This document shows positions 16,840 to 25,866 of a DNA stretch of 59,636 nt, one piece after another. The notes beneath the pieces are model-generated. The model was not told the origin of the DNA. It saw only the letters and a list, made by a program, of their open reading frames with translations, and did no database searches. The position numbers and the translations under genes are program-made. Each line of letters begins with the position of its first letter. Positions within the stretch are counted from its first letter, which is position 1. Source of the DNA: Mycobacterium sp. (GTDB lineage Bacteria; Actinomycetota; Actinomycetes; Mycobacteriales; Mycobacteriaceae); NCBI GenBank assembly GCA_003987775.1, contig RXJD01000013.1, forward strand, positions 1 through 59,636, in the 5' to 3' direction.

Positions 16840-16919
16840 CCCTTACATAACAGCCGTCACAGTGGTGATTAGAACACGGCGTGACCCGGTGTTCGCGCGA
16901 CGCGGCAACGGCGTGTTGC

Positions 16920-17339
16920 GATCACCGGGTGATCCCGCCACCCGGACACCGCGCGACTCAGTGATCGCGACACCCGATCGCGGGGTGGCGCGGTGACGAC
17001 GTGTTTGTGCGATGCGGCGACGCGATCGCCGGGTGATCCCGCCACCCAGACACCGTGCGACCCGGTGATCGCAACACGCGGTGGCGCGGTGATGAAATCG
17101 CGCGGCCACCTAGTGATGCGATAACGCGCACACCGTGTAATCGGATCGCCGGATCGCCGGATCACCCTATGACCCCGTGATCGGCTCACTGTGCGACGGG
17201 GTGGCGCCGTGAGCCGATCACGCAATCAGGCCAGCACCACGTGTCGGGGTGATCAATACACCCCGTGATCGGCTAACCGGATCAGCGCATCACCGGGTGA
17301 GGCGATCACGGCTACACCGGGCCGCGCTGTTCTCCGATC
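16920..17339. repeat. GATC-dense degenerate repeats, candidate centromere/origin
   Basis: Seventeen GATC tetramers occur in 420 bases, mostly within G/TGATCG or GATCACC words. A unit of about 94-95 bp starting GCGATC-CCGGGTGATCCCGCC occurs twice (from about 16919 and about 17023). The first copy begins with a 7+1+7 palindrome GATCACCGGGTGATC; shorter forms continue to 17339. No gene fits. Position between two divergent parA operons suggests a centromere, an origin, or both; this is inference. Confidence 0.6.
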
Positions 17340-17475
17340 ACAGAATCACAGGGAGCCGCGGGAAACCTGAATTCGCGGCCGAGGCTGGCGAGATCGGTAC
17401 TGGCAAATCGGGCATCGGCGTCCTGATAAGCGGCCTTCGCCAGAAACGCCCAGCTAGTGCGGGTTTTGAGCAGGC

Positions 17476-17505
17476 TTTGCCACTTTACCGCGGTAAAGTG
17501 GCAAA
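17476..17505. repeat. 30-bp perfect palindrome, copy 2
   Basis: TTTGCCACTTTACCG is followed directly by its exact reverse complement, giving a 30-bp perfect palindrome. It lies 156 bases upstream of the parA of the parAB pair, and 25 of its bases are shared with 15538-15562. It is a strong candidate ParB/partner binding site. Confidence 0.7.
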
Positions 17506-17660
17506 TACCAAGCCAGCCACCGCCGTCGTTGACGGGGGAGTGGTGCGGGCTCAACAGGCCGTGTGTCACTAGCGGCACAACCTGGCGGGGGCCGTTAGCA
17601 TCAGGTCCTACCTCATCCGAAGTACTCCGCCGTGCGGGGGAAGCATACGGAAGGCCTTCC

Positions 17661-18374
17661 ATGGCTGTGCACGTCGTTCTCAACCAGAAGGGCGGCGTCG
17701 GCAAGAGCACCATCGCGGTCAACTTGGCCGCCGTAACCGCCGACGTCCTCAACCACCACGACGATCCGGACGCCAGTTCGCCGGTGGCCGCCGTCTCTGT
17801 TGACCCGCAAGGCTCCGCGGTGTGGTGGGCCTCCCGGATCAACGATCTGCCATTCCACATCGTGCAGGCCCACGACGATCTGGCTGGCCTGGCGCGTCTC
17901 AAGCAGCTCCCCGACATCAAACACGTCTACGTCGACACCCCAGGCTGGATCGACCTCGACGCAGGCGCCAACGCCAGCGACCCATTGGGCCGCGGACCGG
18001 CCGCCGACGCGCTGCGCGCGGTCCTCAACGTCGCCGACCAAGTCATCATCCCCATCGAGACCGAACCGCTGTCCTTCGACCCGACCGCGCGCACCATCAA
18101 CAAGGTCGTCAAACCACGGGGCCTGCCCTACACCGTGGTGATCAACAACTGGGACCCCCGCGACGGCACCCACGACCTCAACGAGACCAAGGAATTCATC
18201 CGGCTCAACGGGTGGCCCCTGGCCAACACCGTCATCCGCCACTACAAGCTGCACACCCGAGCCAGCGCCGACGGGCAGGTCGTCACCGAATACCCGGCCA
18301 ACCGCGTCGCACTGCAAGCCCGCGAAGATTTCTACCGCTTTGCGCTCGAGCTCAACATCGGGGGAGGGAACTGA
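17661..18374 (+). CDS. parA: ParA-family ATPase, second partition system
   Basis: A 237-residue protein with K-G-G-V-G-K-S-T at residues 10-17 and a D-T-P-G Walker B region. It ends with an A-N-R-V-A-L-Q-A-R-E-D-F segment typical of the family. ATG 17661 was chosen because the Walker A then lies at the usual distance; the frame is open upstream. Its TGA stop overlaps the following ParB-like start by one base. It is not closely similar to the minus-strand ParA, so this is a separate system rather than a duplication. Probable role: segregation of the same replicon. Confidence 0.9.
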   Translation: MAVHVVLNQKGGVGKSTIAVNLAAVTADVLNHHDDPDASSPVAAVSVDPQGSAVWWASRINDLPFHIVQAHDDLAGLARLKQLPDIKHVYVDTPGWIDLDAGANASDPLGRGPAADALRAVLNVADQVIIPIETEPLSFDPTARTINKVVKPRGLPYTVVINNWDPRDGTHDLNETKEFIRLNGWPLANTVIRHYKLHTRASADGQVVTEYPANRVALQAREDFYRFALELNIGGGN

Positions 18375-19243
18375 TGGCGCCCCGCGGAAAACGCACCAGC
18401 CTGGCCGCACTGGCCGGCGACGTCGGCGACAACTCGCCCGTCGACCAACCACCCGCCGACGTCGGGCCGCCCCGCAGCGCACCGCTGAGCGAACTGACCC
18501 CCAACCCACACAACCCCCGCGAGGACCTCGGCGACCTCACCGACCTGGCCTCCGTCGCCGACATGCAGCTGCAGCCCGCCGTCGTCGTCACCGCCACGGC
18601 GTACCGGGCCCTGTATCCCGACGACCGCATCACCACCCGCTATGTCGTGGTCAACGGGTGCCGGCGGCTGGCCGCGGCGCACAAATACGGTCGCACCGAC
18701 CTCGACATCGTCGTCAACGACGCCATCGCCCGCGACCGGATCACTCTGATCTCGGCGGCGATCACCGAAAACGTCGACCGCCAAGACTTCGACGTCATTG
18801 AAGAAGCCCGCGCCGTGGAGGCCTTGGTCGCCGAGTGCGGCCGCGCCGATGAGGCCGGAAAGCGTCTGCACCGCACCGAAAGCTGGGTGTCGCAGCGCCG
18901 CGCCCTGCTCAAACTGGCCCCGGAACTGCAAACCGCCCTGCGCCGTGGGGAACTGGCCATCCGCGAAGCCCGCTCCCTGGCCCGGGTGCCCCTTGAACAG
19001 CAAGTCGCCCGCTGGCGCGCAGCACTGGATAAACAGCAGTCCCGGGACGACAAGACCACACCCGAGAATCCCAGGCCGACCCCGCGGTCGCGTGTCCTGG
19101 CGACCGCCCTGGCTAAGTTCGACGCCGAACCCAACCTGCTCGCCGATGCGCTGCGCAACTACCTCGGCAACGACGGCCTCAGCCGCCTGCTAGCGCTGCT
19201 GCAGCCCGAGCATGCCGGCGGTGCCACACGTGGACGCTCCTAG
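18374..19243 (+). CDS. parB: ParB/Spo0J-like partition protein
   Basis: This 289-residue protein follows ParB order. An N-terminal P-N-P-H-N-P-R motif comes first. The nuclease-like box V-V-N-G-C-R-R-L-A-A-A-H is the G-x-R-R CTP-binding site in ParBs. Then come I-T-E-N-V-D-R-Q-D and a central HTH (G-K-R-L-H-R-T-E-S-W-V-S-Q-R-R). The C-terminal part carries many charged residues. It should bind parS, and the palindrome at 17476 is the nearest candidate site. It is translationally coupled to parA. Confidence 0.88.
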   Translation: MAPRGKRTSLAALAGDVGDNSPVDQPPADVGPPRSAPLSELTPNPHNPREDLGDLTDLASVADMQLQPAVVVTATAYRALYPDDRITTRYVVVNGCRRLAAAHKYGRTDLDIVVNDAIARDRITLISAAITENVDRQDFDVIEEARAVEALVAECGRADEAGKRLHRTESWVSQRRALLKLAPELQTALRRGELAIREARSLARVPLEQQVARWRAALDKQQSRDDKTTPENPRPTPRSRVLATALAKFDAEPNLLADALRNYLGNDGLSRLLALLQPEHAGGATRGRS

Positions 19244-19269
19244 GTGGGGTTGACCTGCTCACCGGCGCG

Positions 19270-19698
19270 TCAGAGTTGGTCAGCCAGTTCACCCAGGTGC
19301 CCCGGCGTGACGAACTGCGCCAGCGCATCCAGATAGTTCTGGGCCGCCGCCCGATACTTCTCGGCCGCACTCTCCCCGGCCAGCATGTTCTGCTGCGCCG
19401 CGATCAGCAGCCGGTTGACCTCCAGCTGGGTGACCAGCTGCGCGCGTAGGTCAGCGAGTTCGGAGCTTGATGGCGCGGTAGGGGAGGGGGCCGCCGGCGC
19501 CGGCAGGGCATCGGCGTAGACGTACCACCGCAAGCGTTCGGGGCGGGGGATGGCTCCGCCGCGCAATTCTCCCGTCGTGATGGCGCGCACCACCGTTCGC
19601 GGGTCCTTGCCCAGCCGTGCAGCGGCCTCCTGCAGCGACACGTGGGGACCCGTCGGTGTCGTCTCCACACCTGGCGGTGCCTGTTTGAGCTCGCTCAT
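19270..19698 (-). CDS. HTH-containing small DNA-binding protein
   Basis: A 142-residue protein. The N-terminal section (residues 18-60) reads S-L-Q-E-A-A-A-R-L-G-K-D-P-R-T-V-V-R-A-I-T-T-G-E-L, the MerR/excisionase-type winged helix. After a Pro/Ala linker, a long coiled-coil helix (L-A-D-L-R-A-Q-L-V-T-Q-L-E-V-N-R-L-L) would dimerise it. It converges on parB and is divergent from the RHH gene at 19893. It may regulate the nearby operons through the TTAATTAG elements between them. Confidence 0.7.
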   Translation of the reverse strand: MSELKQAPPGVETTPTGPHVSLQEAAARLGKDPRTVVRAITTGELRGGAIPRPERLRWYVYADALPAPAAPSPTAPSSSELADLRAQLVTQLEVNRLLIAAQQNMLAGESAAEKYRAAAQNYLDALAQFVTPGHLGELADQL

Positions 19699-19743
19699 CG
19701 TCTCGATCCGCGTGCGGGGGAGCGCTCCTTCCTAACGACATGA

Positions 19744-19814
19744 TGCGGTTAATTAGTGGCATTGTAGCGACATCGGCCGCGCGGCGTGAGCACGAATGTC
19801 GTTAATTAGCGACA
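19744..19814. promoter_or_regulatory. paired TTAATTAG operator-like sites
   Basis: TGCGGTTAATTAGTGGCA at 19744-19761 and TGTCGTTAATTAGCGACA at 19797-19814 share GTTAATTAG, 53 bp apart. The second is a near-palindrome (TGTCG...CGACA). They lie between two divergent small DNA-binding proteins. Confidence 0.5.
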
Positions 19815-19892
19815 TCCATGCCCTAAACTAGGGGCAGCGAGGACCGCGGTAGCGCGGCAAGTTGTTGAGCGATGTTGTCGAGGGGAACAGTT

Positions 19893-20105
19893 GTGGCGAC
19901 ACAGACCGAACACCAGGCCCGGACCAGGAAGGGTACCGAGACCAGGCAACGCACCAAGATGGTGGGTTTGCGTCTTCGGCCCGAAGACCACCAGCGGCTG
20001 ACCCGGCTCGCCGAGCTGCGCGGCGTCAACGTCGCCGCCCTGTTCGAATCGACCGTGTCCGACCTGCTGGCCACGCCCCTGCCCGACGAGGCCCTGACCG
20101 CCTAA
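19893..20105 (+). CDS. small CopG/RHH-like protein
   Basis: A 70-residue protein beginning V-A-T-Q-T-E-H-Q from a GTG at 19893 with AGGGGAA upstream. The core (K-M-V-G-L-R-L-R-P-E-D-H-Q-R-L-T-R-L-A-E) followed by G-V-N-V-A-A-L-F-E is a clean ribbon-helix-helix: strand, helix, turn, helix. RHH proteins repress plasmid genes or act in mobilisation. No partner toxin or relaxase is adjacent. It probably controls its own divergent promoter region. Confidence 0.65.
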   Translation: MATQTEHQARTRKGTETRQRTKMVGLRLRPEDHQRLTRLAELRGVNVAALFESTVSDLLATPLPDEALTA

Positions 20106-20179
20106 CTGCCAGACCTCAATGTCCGTGGCTCAAGACTGCGTGCAGAACCGGCCCGGACAGCGCCGCCCGGTCCAGTAGG

Positions 20180-20600
20180 GAACTGACGACAAAGGAATCC
20201 AATTCGCACACCGCCAAGCGGGAGATCAAACGCATCCGCTCGACGACCACGGTGAATCTGGCGCGTTCCAAGGTGGGGCTGCTGGTGCTGGTGACCTCTC
20301 GGCACACCTTCCTGCTCGCCCTGCCCAGGCACCGGGAAGACTTCGGTGGCAAGGGCTTTCACCAAGCAGCTGTGGGGGTTGAAGGTGCTGCGCAAACCGC
20401 TGGTGGTGGAGACCAGCCGCGCCAAGCTGTGGGCCGTTACATGGCCGACGCGGAAAAGGACACCGAGGAGATGTTCGAAGGTGTGCTGGGCGGGGCGGTG
20501 TTCTTCGACGAGATGCACAGTTTGCATGAGCGGAGCTATTCCACCGACGACCCGTACGGCGCCGCCATCATCAAAACCCTGCCGCTGTCGATCGCGACGG
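20180..20600 (+). pseudogene. frameshifted fragment of an eccA-like AAA+ ATPase gene
   Basis: Pieces of an EccA-type ESX ATPase can be read only by changing frame: T-T-T-V-N-L-A-R-S-K-V-G-L before 20290, P-G-T-G-K-T-S-V-A-R-A-F (Walker A) at about 20323-20365, V-V-E-T-S-R-A-K to about 20425, then G-R-Y-M-A-D-A-E-K-D-T and F-F-D-E-M-H (Walker B) from about 20433. At least two single-base shifts break it, one between S-R-A-K and G-R-Y. Both gene ends are missing. It is a dead relic of an ESX locus at the edge of the copper region. Confidence 0.7.
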
Positions 20601-20689
20601 CCCGGACCGCGTCGACACAAAACCCGGTGGCGTGCACCCGCATCCGCCCCGCCGCGTCGGATAGAACTCTTAGCGTGACGTCGGCAGAA

Positions 20690-21000
20690 GAACATCAGTG
20701 GTGATTCGTCGTCGCCCGAGCCGACGACCGTCATCACTGGAACGTCCTCTCCGGCCCGCTCTCTGGCCTCGGCCACCACGTCGGCGACCGTCAGTCGAGC
20801 AGTCGAGCTTGCTCAGCACTCGCCCCGGCCTTGCGCTCGGCCTCGCGGACAACGCCTATGCCCCATGCGGTCACTGTGACGGTCGCCTTCCGCAGCGGAA
20901 CCTTCGCCGCTACCTTGCGCACTGCCTCGTACGCCGCAACCCCCACCGCGCCCGTCACCACCGCGGGAACCGCCTTCGCCAGCAATCCATGCAACACCAT
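20690..21000 (-). pseudogene. DUF1490 gene broken by an 8-bp tandem duplication
   Basis: ATG 21000 (AGGA upstream) begins [17 protein letters not shown], closely similar to the intact DUF1490 proteins at 25195-25500 and 27095-27370. At 20793-20808 the plus-strand 8-mer AGTCGAGC is present twice in tandem, which shifts the frame and gives an early TGA at 20791. The rest of the family sequence (A-D-V-V-A-E-A-R-E-R) continues in another frame. The gene follows a csoR gene, as Rv0968 follows csoR in M. tuberculosis. No ctpV follows; the eccA fragment lies there instead. Confidence 0.8.
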
Positions 21001-21170
21001 CGTTCCTAACGCTCCCTTCACATTTGTCGCCCCTAGCAGGGCTTGCGCCCGGTCCCAATCCTGGCCGTCACGTCTATATTTGGACCGCAGCCGTCCCGGC
21101 GGCGGTTATGACATCTCCATCGCCTCTCGCTGAGTTTCACAAGGTCGCTGACGCCAAGAATTGGAGGTCG

Positions 21171-21542
21171 TCATTTCGTGCCCCCTGCCGGCACTGGCGT
21201 CTCATCGCTCGGTTCGCCGACCGCGGCGCCGTTAAACTGCGCCTGCGGACCCGTCAGTGCCGGCGTGAACTTGAGCGCATCAATCAGCTCCTCAATGGCC
21301 ACTTGCCCGCGGCCATCCAGCACCTCGGCGGAGAAGCACGTCTCCAAGTGGTTGTGCAACATCACCCGATTTGCTCGCTCCAGCGAGGACTGCACCGCCG
21401 AAATCTGCTTCATCACATCCACGCAGTACGCATCGGACTCCAGCATCCGAATGATCCCCTCGAGGTGACCCCGCACCGTCTTCAACCGGTTAAGGGCGGC
21501 TGACTTCTTCGCCGTCAATTCCCGCTCATCGCAACACCGCAT
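21171..21542 (-). CDS. csoR: CsoR copper-sensing repressor (copy 1)
   Basis: A 123-residue protein nearly colinear with M. tuberculosis CsoR (E-L-T-A-K-K-x-A-A-L-N-R-L). Cu(I) ligands C40, H65 and C69 keep the family spacing. CsoR releases DNA when it binds Cu(I), de-repressing the cassette. ATG 21542 gives a short Cys-containing N-terminal addition (M-R-C-C-D-E-R). The conserved operator lies directly upstream at 21552-21575. Downstream is the broken DUF1490 gene, so this cassette is incomplete and the protein may act on the other copies in trans. Confidence 0.93.
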   Translation of the reverse strand: MRCCDERELTAKKSAALNRLKTVRGHLEGIIRMLESDAYCVDVMKQISAVQSSLERANRVMLHNHLETCFSAEVLDGRGQVAIEELIDALKFTPALTGPQAQFNGAAVGEPSDETPVPAGGTK

Positions 21543-21551
21543 CTGCCCAAC

Positions 21552-21575
21552 ATACCCCACCCCACCCGGGGTGGG
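21552..21575 (-). promoter_or_regulatory. CsoR operator, copy 1
   Basis: CCCACCCGGGGTGGG (21561-21575), a 7+1+7 palindrome, with TACCCCACC continuing to its left. The reverse complement of the same core occurs before the csoR at 26568. Conserved sequence plus conserved position relative to csoR supports a CsoR box. Confidence 0.75.
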
Positions 21576-22153
21576 ACACCACTGCCTGCTCTACCGCCAG
21601 TTGGCCACGTTCCTACAGTCGCGCGCCGAACATCAGGGCTGTGCTAGCGGCGCTGAACGCCCCGCCTGCGAGTATGGCCGGCGCACGCGGGTCCCAGCAG
21701 ACCGACTACCCGTCGGTCGGAGCCGACAGGCCGGAGTACGAGCCGCACGGCTGCCCTCGCGGAGCGCAGCGTCGGCCCGGGTGAGGTGTCGTTGTACCCC
21801 AAGGCATGCGTGTCCCGTCCGGCCACCTGCACCCCCGGTGCACAGATCTAACACATGCCGCCCGGCAAGAGGCAGCGGCCTTGGTCACGGCGTCGATAAG
21901 AAGCCACGAATCATGATGCGGCGCAAACGCCCGTGCCTCAGGCGCGGCACGGCGGAAGCGGTGTCAGACCGCCGCACTCAGCTCGGTGAAATGCCCAATC
22001 GTGTGGTGGTCGATGCTCCGGGACCAGCTTGCTGACAGCGGATCCCGACGCTGCCCTGCATGCTGAACCGTACCGTTGGCGCACACAAAAGGGGAGCGGG
22101 GCACAGAGATACGGATCGGACCGGAGGGCGGCGCGCTGGGGAGCTGCATTGCT
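21576..22153. other. intergenic between csoR copy 1 and the DUF5134 gene
   Basis: About 580 bases. Open frames exist on both strands but have Arg/Pro-rich compositions without recognisable family features. It probably marks a junction between two cassette copies. Confidence 0.4.
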
Positions 22154-22771
22154 TCAGATCGCGAAAAGCGTTGCCCCGAACAAGATTGCCATGGCGGCTG
22201 CTGTCATCGCCTGCGCGACATCGCCGAGCGGCCCGAAACGCGTTGTGGTGTGCCGCCGCTCGACGAAGTATGTGGACACCCAGAAAGCTGCGGCGATCGT
22301 GAAAACGACCGCCCCGATCCAGTTCAGTGCGGTGAATAAGGCGGGCGCTTCGCTGCTCGCCTGTTCGTTCATCGCAGCCATGTCCATGCCGGGCATCGGA
22401 GTGCTCGGCGAGTGGGGGGAATGAACGTGCACGGGGTTGTTCATGCTGACGTACATCCACGCCGTGGCCAGCATCATCAATGCGTGGTACCCGTTGGCCA
22501 TTCGTGGATAGCGCGATCGGACCGTGATGATGGCTACCGCGAGGAACCACAAAGCTGCCAGCAGAAAGAACACGGCGGGTCCGAGAGTGGGTACCTTCGC
22601 GCCCCATGGCCACGCCATCACGGACATGGAGATGGCCATCAGCAGGTGCAGACCGTGGCTGACCGCCGCCGTCGCAGGGAGGCGTCTAATGAGGAGCGGC
22701 AAACCGCATTCAGTGGCTCCCAGCGCGAAGAGTCCCGTGACGACCCAGCGCAGCAGTGAGTCGTGGATCAT
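22154..22771 (-). CDS. DUF5134 membrane protein, Rv0970-like (copy 1)
   Basis: A 205-residue integral membrane protein with five or six predicted helices (for example W-V-V-T-G-L-F-A-L-G, H-L-L-M-A-I-S-M-S-V-M-A-W-P-W-G, V-F-F-L-L-A-A-L-W-F-L). Met/His-rich loops include H-V-H-S-P-H-S-P and M-P-G-M-D-M-A-A-M. In M. tuberculosis the homologous Rv0970 follows ctpV. The Met/His cluster between helices could bind copper; the biochemical function is unknown. It is the last gene of the minus-strand DUF1490-ctpV-DUF5134 set. Confidence 0.85.
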   Translation of the reverse strand: MIHDSLLRWVVTGLFALGATECGLPLLIRRLPATAAVSHGLHLLMAISMSVMAWPWGAKVPTLGPAVFFLLAALWFLAVAIITVRSRYPRMANGYHALMMLATAWMYVSMNNPVHVHSPHSPSTPMPGMDMAAMNEQASSEAPALFTALNWIGAVVFTIAAAFWVSTYFVERRHTTTRFGPLGDVAQAMTAAAMAILFGATLFAI

Positions 22772-22838
22772 CCGATCGCAAGCCGCTCGGATCGCGGTGG
22801 TTGATGAAATTGTAGATCGCCGGGACAGGAGCCTGCTG

Positions 22839-25208
22839 TCATCGGTCGCGGCCGAAGCGTCGGAGGCGCAGGGAGTTGGTGACCACGCTCACCGAGGACA
22901 GCCCCATCGCAGCGCCCGCGACGACGGGATTCAGCAGCCCCAATGCCGCCAGCGGTATTGCGGCGGTGTTGTAACCGAAGGCCCAGCCCAGGTTCTGGTG
23001 GATCGTGCGCAGCGTCTGTCGGGAAAGCTGGATCGACCGCACCACACCGTCCAGGCGGTCGGACATCAGGGTGATGTCGGAGGCCTCGATGGCCACGTCG
23101 GTGCCGGTGCCGATGGCGATCCCCAGATCGGCTTGCACGAGTGCAGGGGCATCGTTGACGCCGTCGCCGACCATGGCGACCAGCCGGCCCTCGTCTTGGA
23201 GTCGGCGGACCTCGTTGACTTTGTCTTCGGGCAGGACCTCGGCCAGCACCCGGTCGATGCCGACCTCGTTGGCGATGGCGTTAGCGGTGCGGGCGTTGTC
23301 GCCGGTGATCATGGCGACCTGCAGCCCCATCGCATGTAGCTGACGCACTACGTCACGGGCGTCGTCTTTGATCGTGTCAGCGACCGCCAGCACGCCGACT
23401 ACTCGGTCGTCGCGGCCGACGAATACCGCTGTGCGGCCCTGCTCTTCGAGTTTGGTGGCGGCCGCAGCGAGATATTCGGGGAGGCGCATCTCGTTTTCGT
23501 CGACCAGTTTGCGCCGCCCGACCAGCACGGCTTGGCCATTGACCTGGGCGCGGACGCCGTGGCCGGCCAGGTTGGTAAACGCTGTGGCCGTTACGATATC
23601 GAGGCTGCGTTCTCGTGCGCCGGCGACGATAGCCGCGCCGATAGGGTGTTCGGAGCCCGACTCGACCGCGGCAGCAATCTGCAGCACCGTATCTGACTTC
23701 TGTCGCTTGTCGGGGATGACATCGGTGAGCTGCATCTGGCCGCGGGTGAGGGTGCCGGTCTTGTCGAACACCACGGTGTCGATTTTTTTCGACGCTTCGA
23801 GGACCTCTCCGCCTTTGACCAGGATCCCCATCTCCGCGCCGCGGCCGGTGCCGACGATGATCGCGGTGGGAGTGGCCAGGCCCAGCGCGCACGGGCAGGC
23901 GATGATCAGCACCGAGACCGCCGCGGTCATCCCCGCGACCGGGTTGGCTGCAAGAATCGCCCAGCCGGCAAACGTCAGGGCGGCCACACCCAGGACGGCG
24001 GGCACGAACACCGCCGAGATCTGGTCGGCCAACCGCTGTACCGGCGCTTTGCCGCCCTGCGCCTGCTCGACCAGGCGCACGATCTGGGCCAGTGCGGTGT
24101 CGGCGCCGACAGCAGTGGCGCGCACGGTCAGAAGTCCGTCGATGTTGACGGTGGCCCCGGCGACTCCGTCCCCCACCGATTTTTCCACCGGGACCGATTC
24201 GCCGGTCAGCATGGACTCATCGACGGCCGCGCGTCCCTCGACGATCTCGCCGTCGACCGGGATCTTCTCCCCGGGCCGTACCAGCAGCAGGTCGCCCACT
24301 TGCACCTGCTCCACCGGCACCAGAAGCTCTTGGCCGTCGACGAGTAGGCAGGCTTCCTTGGCGCCCATCTCCAGCAGTTTGCTGATCGCCTCGCGCGTCT
24401 TGCCGGTCGCTCGGGCCTCGAAATAGCGGCCCAACACCACGAACCCGACGATCAGAGCCGCGGTGTCGAAGAACAGGGGTCCCCCGACGAAGAGTTGGTA
24501 GGTGGAGTAGGCGAACGCGGTCAGCGTGCCCAGTGTGATCAGGGTGTCCATGTTGGCCGTGCGGGCACGCGCCTGCCGGACAGCCCCCGTCAAGAACGCC
24601 CAGCCGGCCACGAATTGCACCGGCACCGTCGCCGCGAAGGCCAACCACCCCGCCCAGGATGCGCCGAGCAACATCGGCGCCGCCATTGACACCAACCCCA
24701 GCGGCAGGGCCAGCCACACTCGTCGCAGCCACTTGCGCTGCTCACCCTTGGGATCTGCTGGCGGCGCCCCGTGGCACGACGGCGCTGGCTCATGGCAGCT
24801 GCCCCCGCCGGTGGACGGTTCGGCGGTAGGGCCGGGCGCGAGTCCCAGCAACCGGTAGATCCCGCTGGCAATCCTTTGCACCACTCCGGGCTCGTCGGAT
24901 CGCACTGAGTGTGGGGCACGTGCGGGAACCGATCCGGCGGGGATGTGCTGGGCGTCGTCGATCGCGGACAGGACCGCAGCGGTGTCGCAGTCATCTGGCG
25001 AATACCAGATCACCACCGAAGCCGATCGCGGGTAGGCACGGACTGCGAGCACACCGTCCACCGTGCCCGCCGCTTCTTCGATCGCAACGGCCCGCGTTTC
25101 GTCGACGTCAAAACCATTGACGCGCACACGTATTCGTCCGCCACCCTGGGATATGACGGTCAGCGTGGGGCAGATGTCGAGACCGACCCGGGTGTCAGTG
25201 GCAAGCAT
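22839..25208 (-). CDS. ctpV: CtpV-like copper P1B-type ATPase (copy 1)
   Basis: A 789-residue P-type ATPase: membrane C-P-C motif (about residue 435), phosphorylation D-K-T-G-T-L (about 481), T-G-D-N and G-D-G-V-N-D-A-P (about 679). This is the P1B-1 Cu+ signature. The first 90 residues resemble a heavy-metal-associated fold ([12 protein letters not shown]) but lack C-x-x-C. Instead, S-C-H...S-C-H pairs occur at about 135-150. It exports Cu(I) across the inner membrane. The start overlaps the DUF1490 gene by 14 bases. About 80% similar by eye to the plus-strand copy at 27384. Confidence 0.93.
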   Translation of the reverse strand: MLATDTRVGLDICPTLTVISQGGGRIRVRVNGFDVDETRAVAIEEAAGTVDGVLAVRAYPRSASVVIWYSPDDCDTAAVLSAIDDAQHIPAGSVPARAPHSVRSDEPGVVQRIASGIYRLLGLAPGPTAEPSTGGGSCHEPAPSCHGAPPADPKGEQRKWLRRVWLALPLGLVSMAAPMLLGASWAGWLAFAATVPVQFVAGWAFLTGAVRQARARTANMDTLITLGTLTAFAYSTYQLFVGGPLFFDTAALIVGFVVLGRYFEARATGKTREAISKLLEMGAKEACLLVDGQELLVPVEQVQVGDLLLVRPGEKIPVDGEIVEGRAAVDESMLTGESVPVEKSVGDGVAGATVNIDGLLTVRATAVGADTALAQIVRLVEQAQGGKAPVQRLADQISAVFVPAVLGVAALTFAGWAILAANPVAGMTAAVSVLIIACPCALGLATPTAIIVGTGRGAEMGILVKGGEVLEASKKIDTVVFDKTGTLTRGQMQLTDVIPDKRQKSDTVLQIAAAVESGSEHPIGAAIVAGARERSLDIVTATAFTNLAGHGVRAQVNGQAVLVGRRKLVDENEMRLPEYLAAAATKLEEQGRTAVFVGRDDRVVGVLAVADTIKDDARDVVRQLHAMGLQVAMITGDNARTANAIANEVGIDRVLAEVLPEDKVNEVRRLQDEGRLVAMVGDGVNDAPALVQADLGIAIGTGTDVAIEASDITLMSDRLDGVVRSIQLSRQTLRTIHQNLGWAFGYNTAAIPLAALGLLNPVVAGAAMGLSSVSVVTNSLRLRRFGRDR

Positions 25209-25500
25209 CGCCGGCCTTGGGAGTCAAGGTCGACGTCGTCGGTACCGCCGTGGGGGGTTCGACCCGTTCACCGATGCGGTCTGCTGCCTCAGCGAGCACG
25301 TCGGCCACCGCCAACCGAGCACGCTCGGCGCCCGCTTTGGTCTTGCGCTCGGTCGTGCGCGCCGCGCGAAGGCCCAATGCGGTCGCGCTGACCGTCACTT
25401 TCCGCCAGGGCGCCTTCGCCAAGGCTTCAAACGCTGCGGCGCCGACGAGCCCGGTCACCACAGTGGGCACCGCCTTTGCCAGGAGTCCCTGCCAGGCCAT
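25195..25500 (-). CDS. DUF1490 protein, Rv0968-like (copy 1, intact)
   Basis: A 101-residue protein starting [20 protein letters not shown], a hydrophobic Gly/Val-rich N-terminal segment like a membrane anchor, then a basic helical part ([15 protein letters not shown]). Rv0968 sits between csoR and ctpV in M. tuberculosis; no function is established. AGGAAG lies 7 bases before ATG 25500. It overlaps ctpV, so it is coupled. No CsoR gene of the Rv0967 type directly precedes it; the ricR-like gene is divergent upstream. Confidence 0.85.
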   Translation of the reverse strand: MAWQGLLAKAVPTVVTGLVGAAAFEALAKAPWRKVTVSATALGLRAARTTERKTKAGAERARLAVADVLAEAADRIGERVEPPTAVPTTSTLTPKAGDACH

Positions 25501-25687
25501 GTTGAACACTTCCTTCCTATCGTTGAACCATCACAGGTCGCGGACAGCTACTGTCCTCGCCACGTCGTCTGAAGCTGATGTTGCGGGTCTAACCAGCGTT
25601 GTGACATTTTCGGCGACTCGAGCTGTCGGGAGCCGGGAGCCGCGCCCGGTGCCTGTGCAACTGCGGGCCTCGTCCATGCCGAAGAAG

Positions 25688-25704
25688 GTACCCCCACGGG
25701 GTAC
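25688..25704. promoter_or_regulatory. copper-box palindrome upstream of the DUF1490-ctpV operon
   Basis: GTACCCCCACGGGGTAC: GTACCCC, three bases, GGGGTAC. It fits the TACCC-N5-GGGTA type of RicR/CsoR box. It is 188 bases upstream of the DUF1490 gene and divergent from the ricR-like gene. Confidence 0.65.
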
Positions 25705-25866
25705 TGCACCGCAAGCGGTGTGAGAAGTACCGGCGGGGAGGGTGATCTCTGATGCCAACGGCATTGCCAGTCAATGGGACTCGACCGCGAACGGGCGTGC
25801 CGCCTGACGACTGGCCTGAGTCAGCGTCAAATCCCACCAGAGGTAGTCGTGAGTTGCGAACCGGCG

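Noticed and set aside
16840-17340. Short overlapping open frames within the GATC-rich array
   Set aside because: They are a by-product of the repeats; composition is Arg/Thr-rich on all frames.
21571-22035. Open frames on both strands between csoR copy 1 and DUF5134
   Set aside because: Arg/Pro/Cys-rich translations typical of non-coding GC-rich DNA, no family resemblance.
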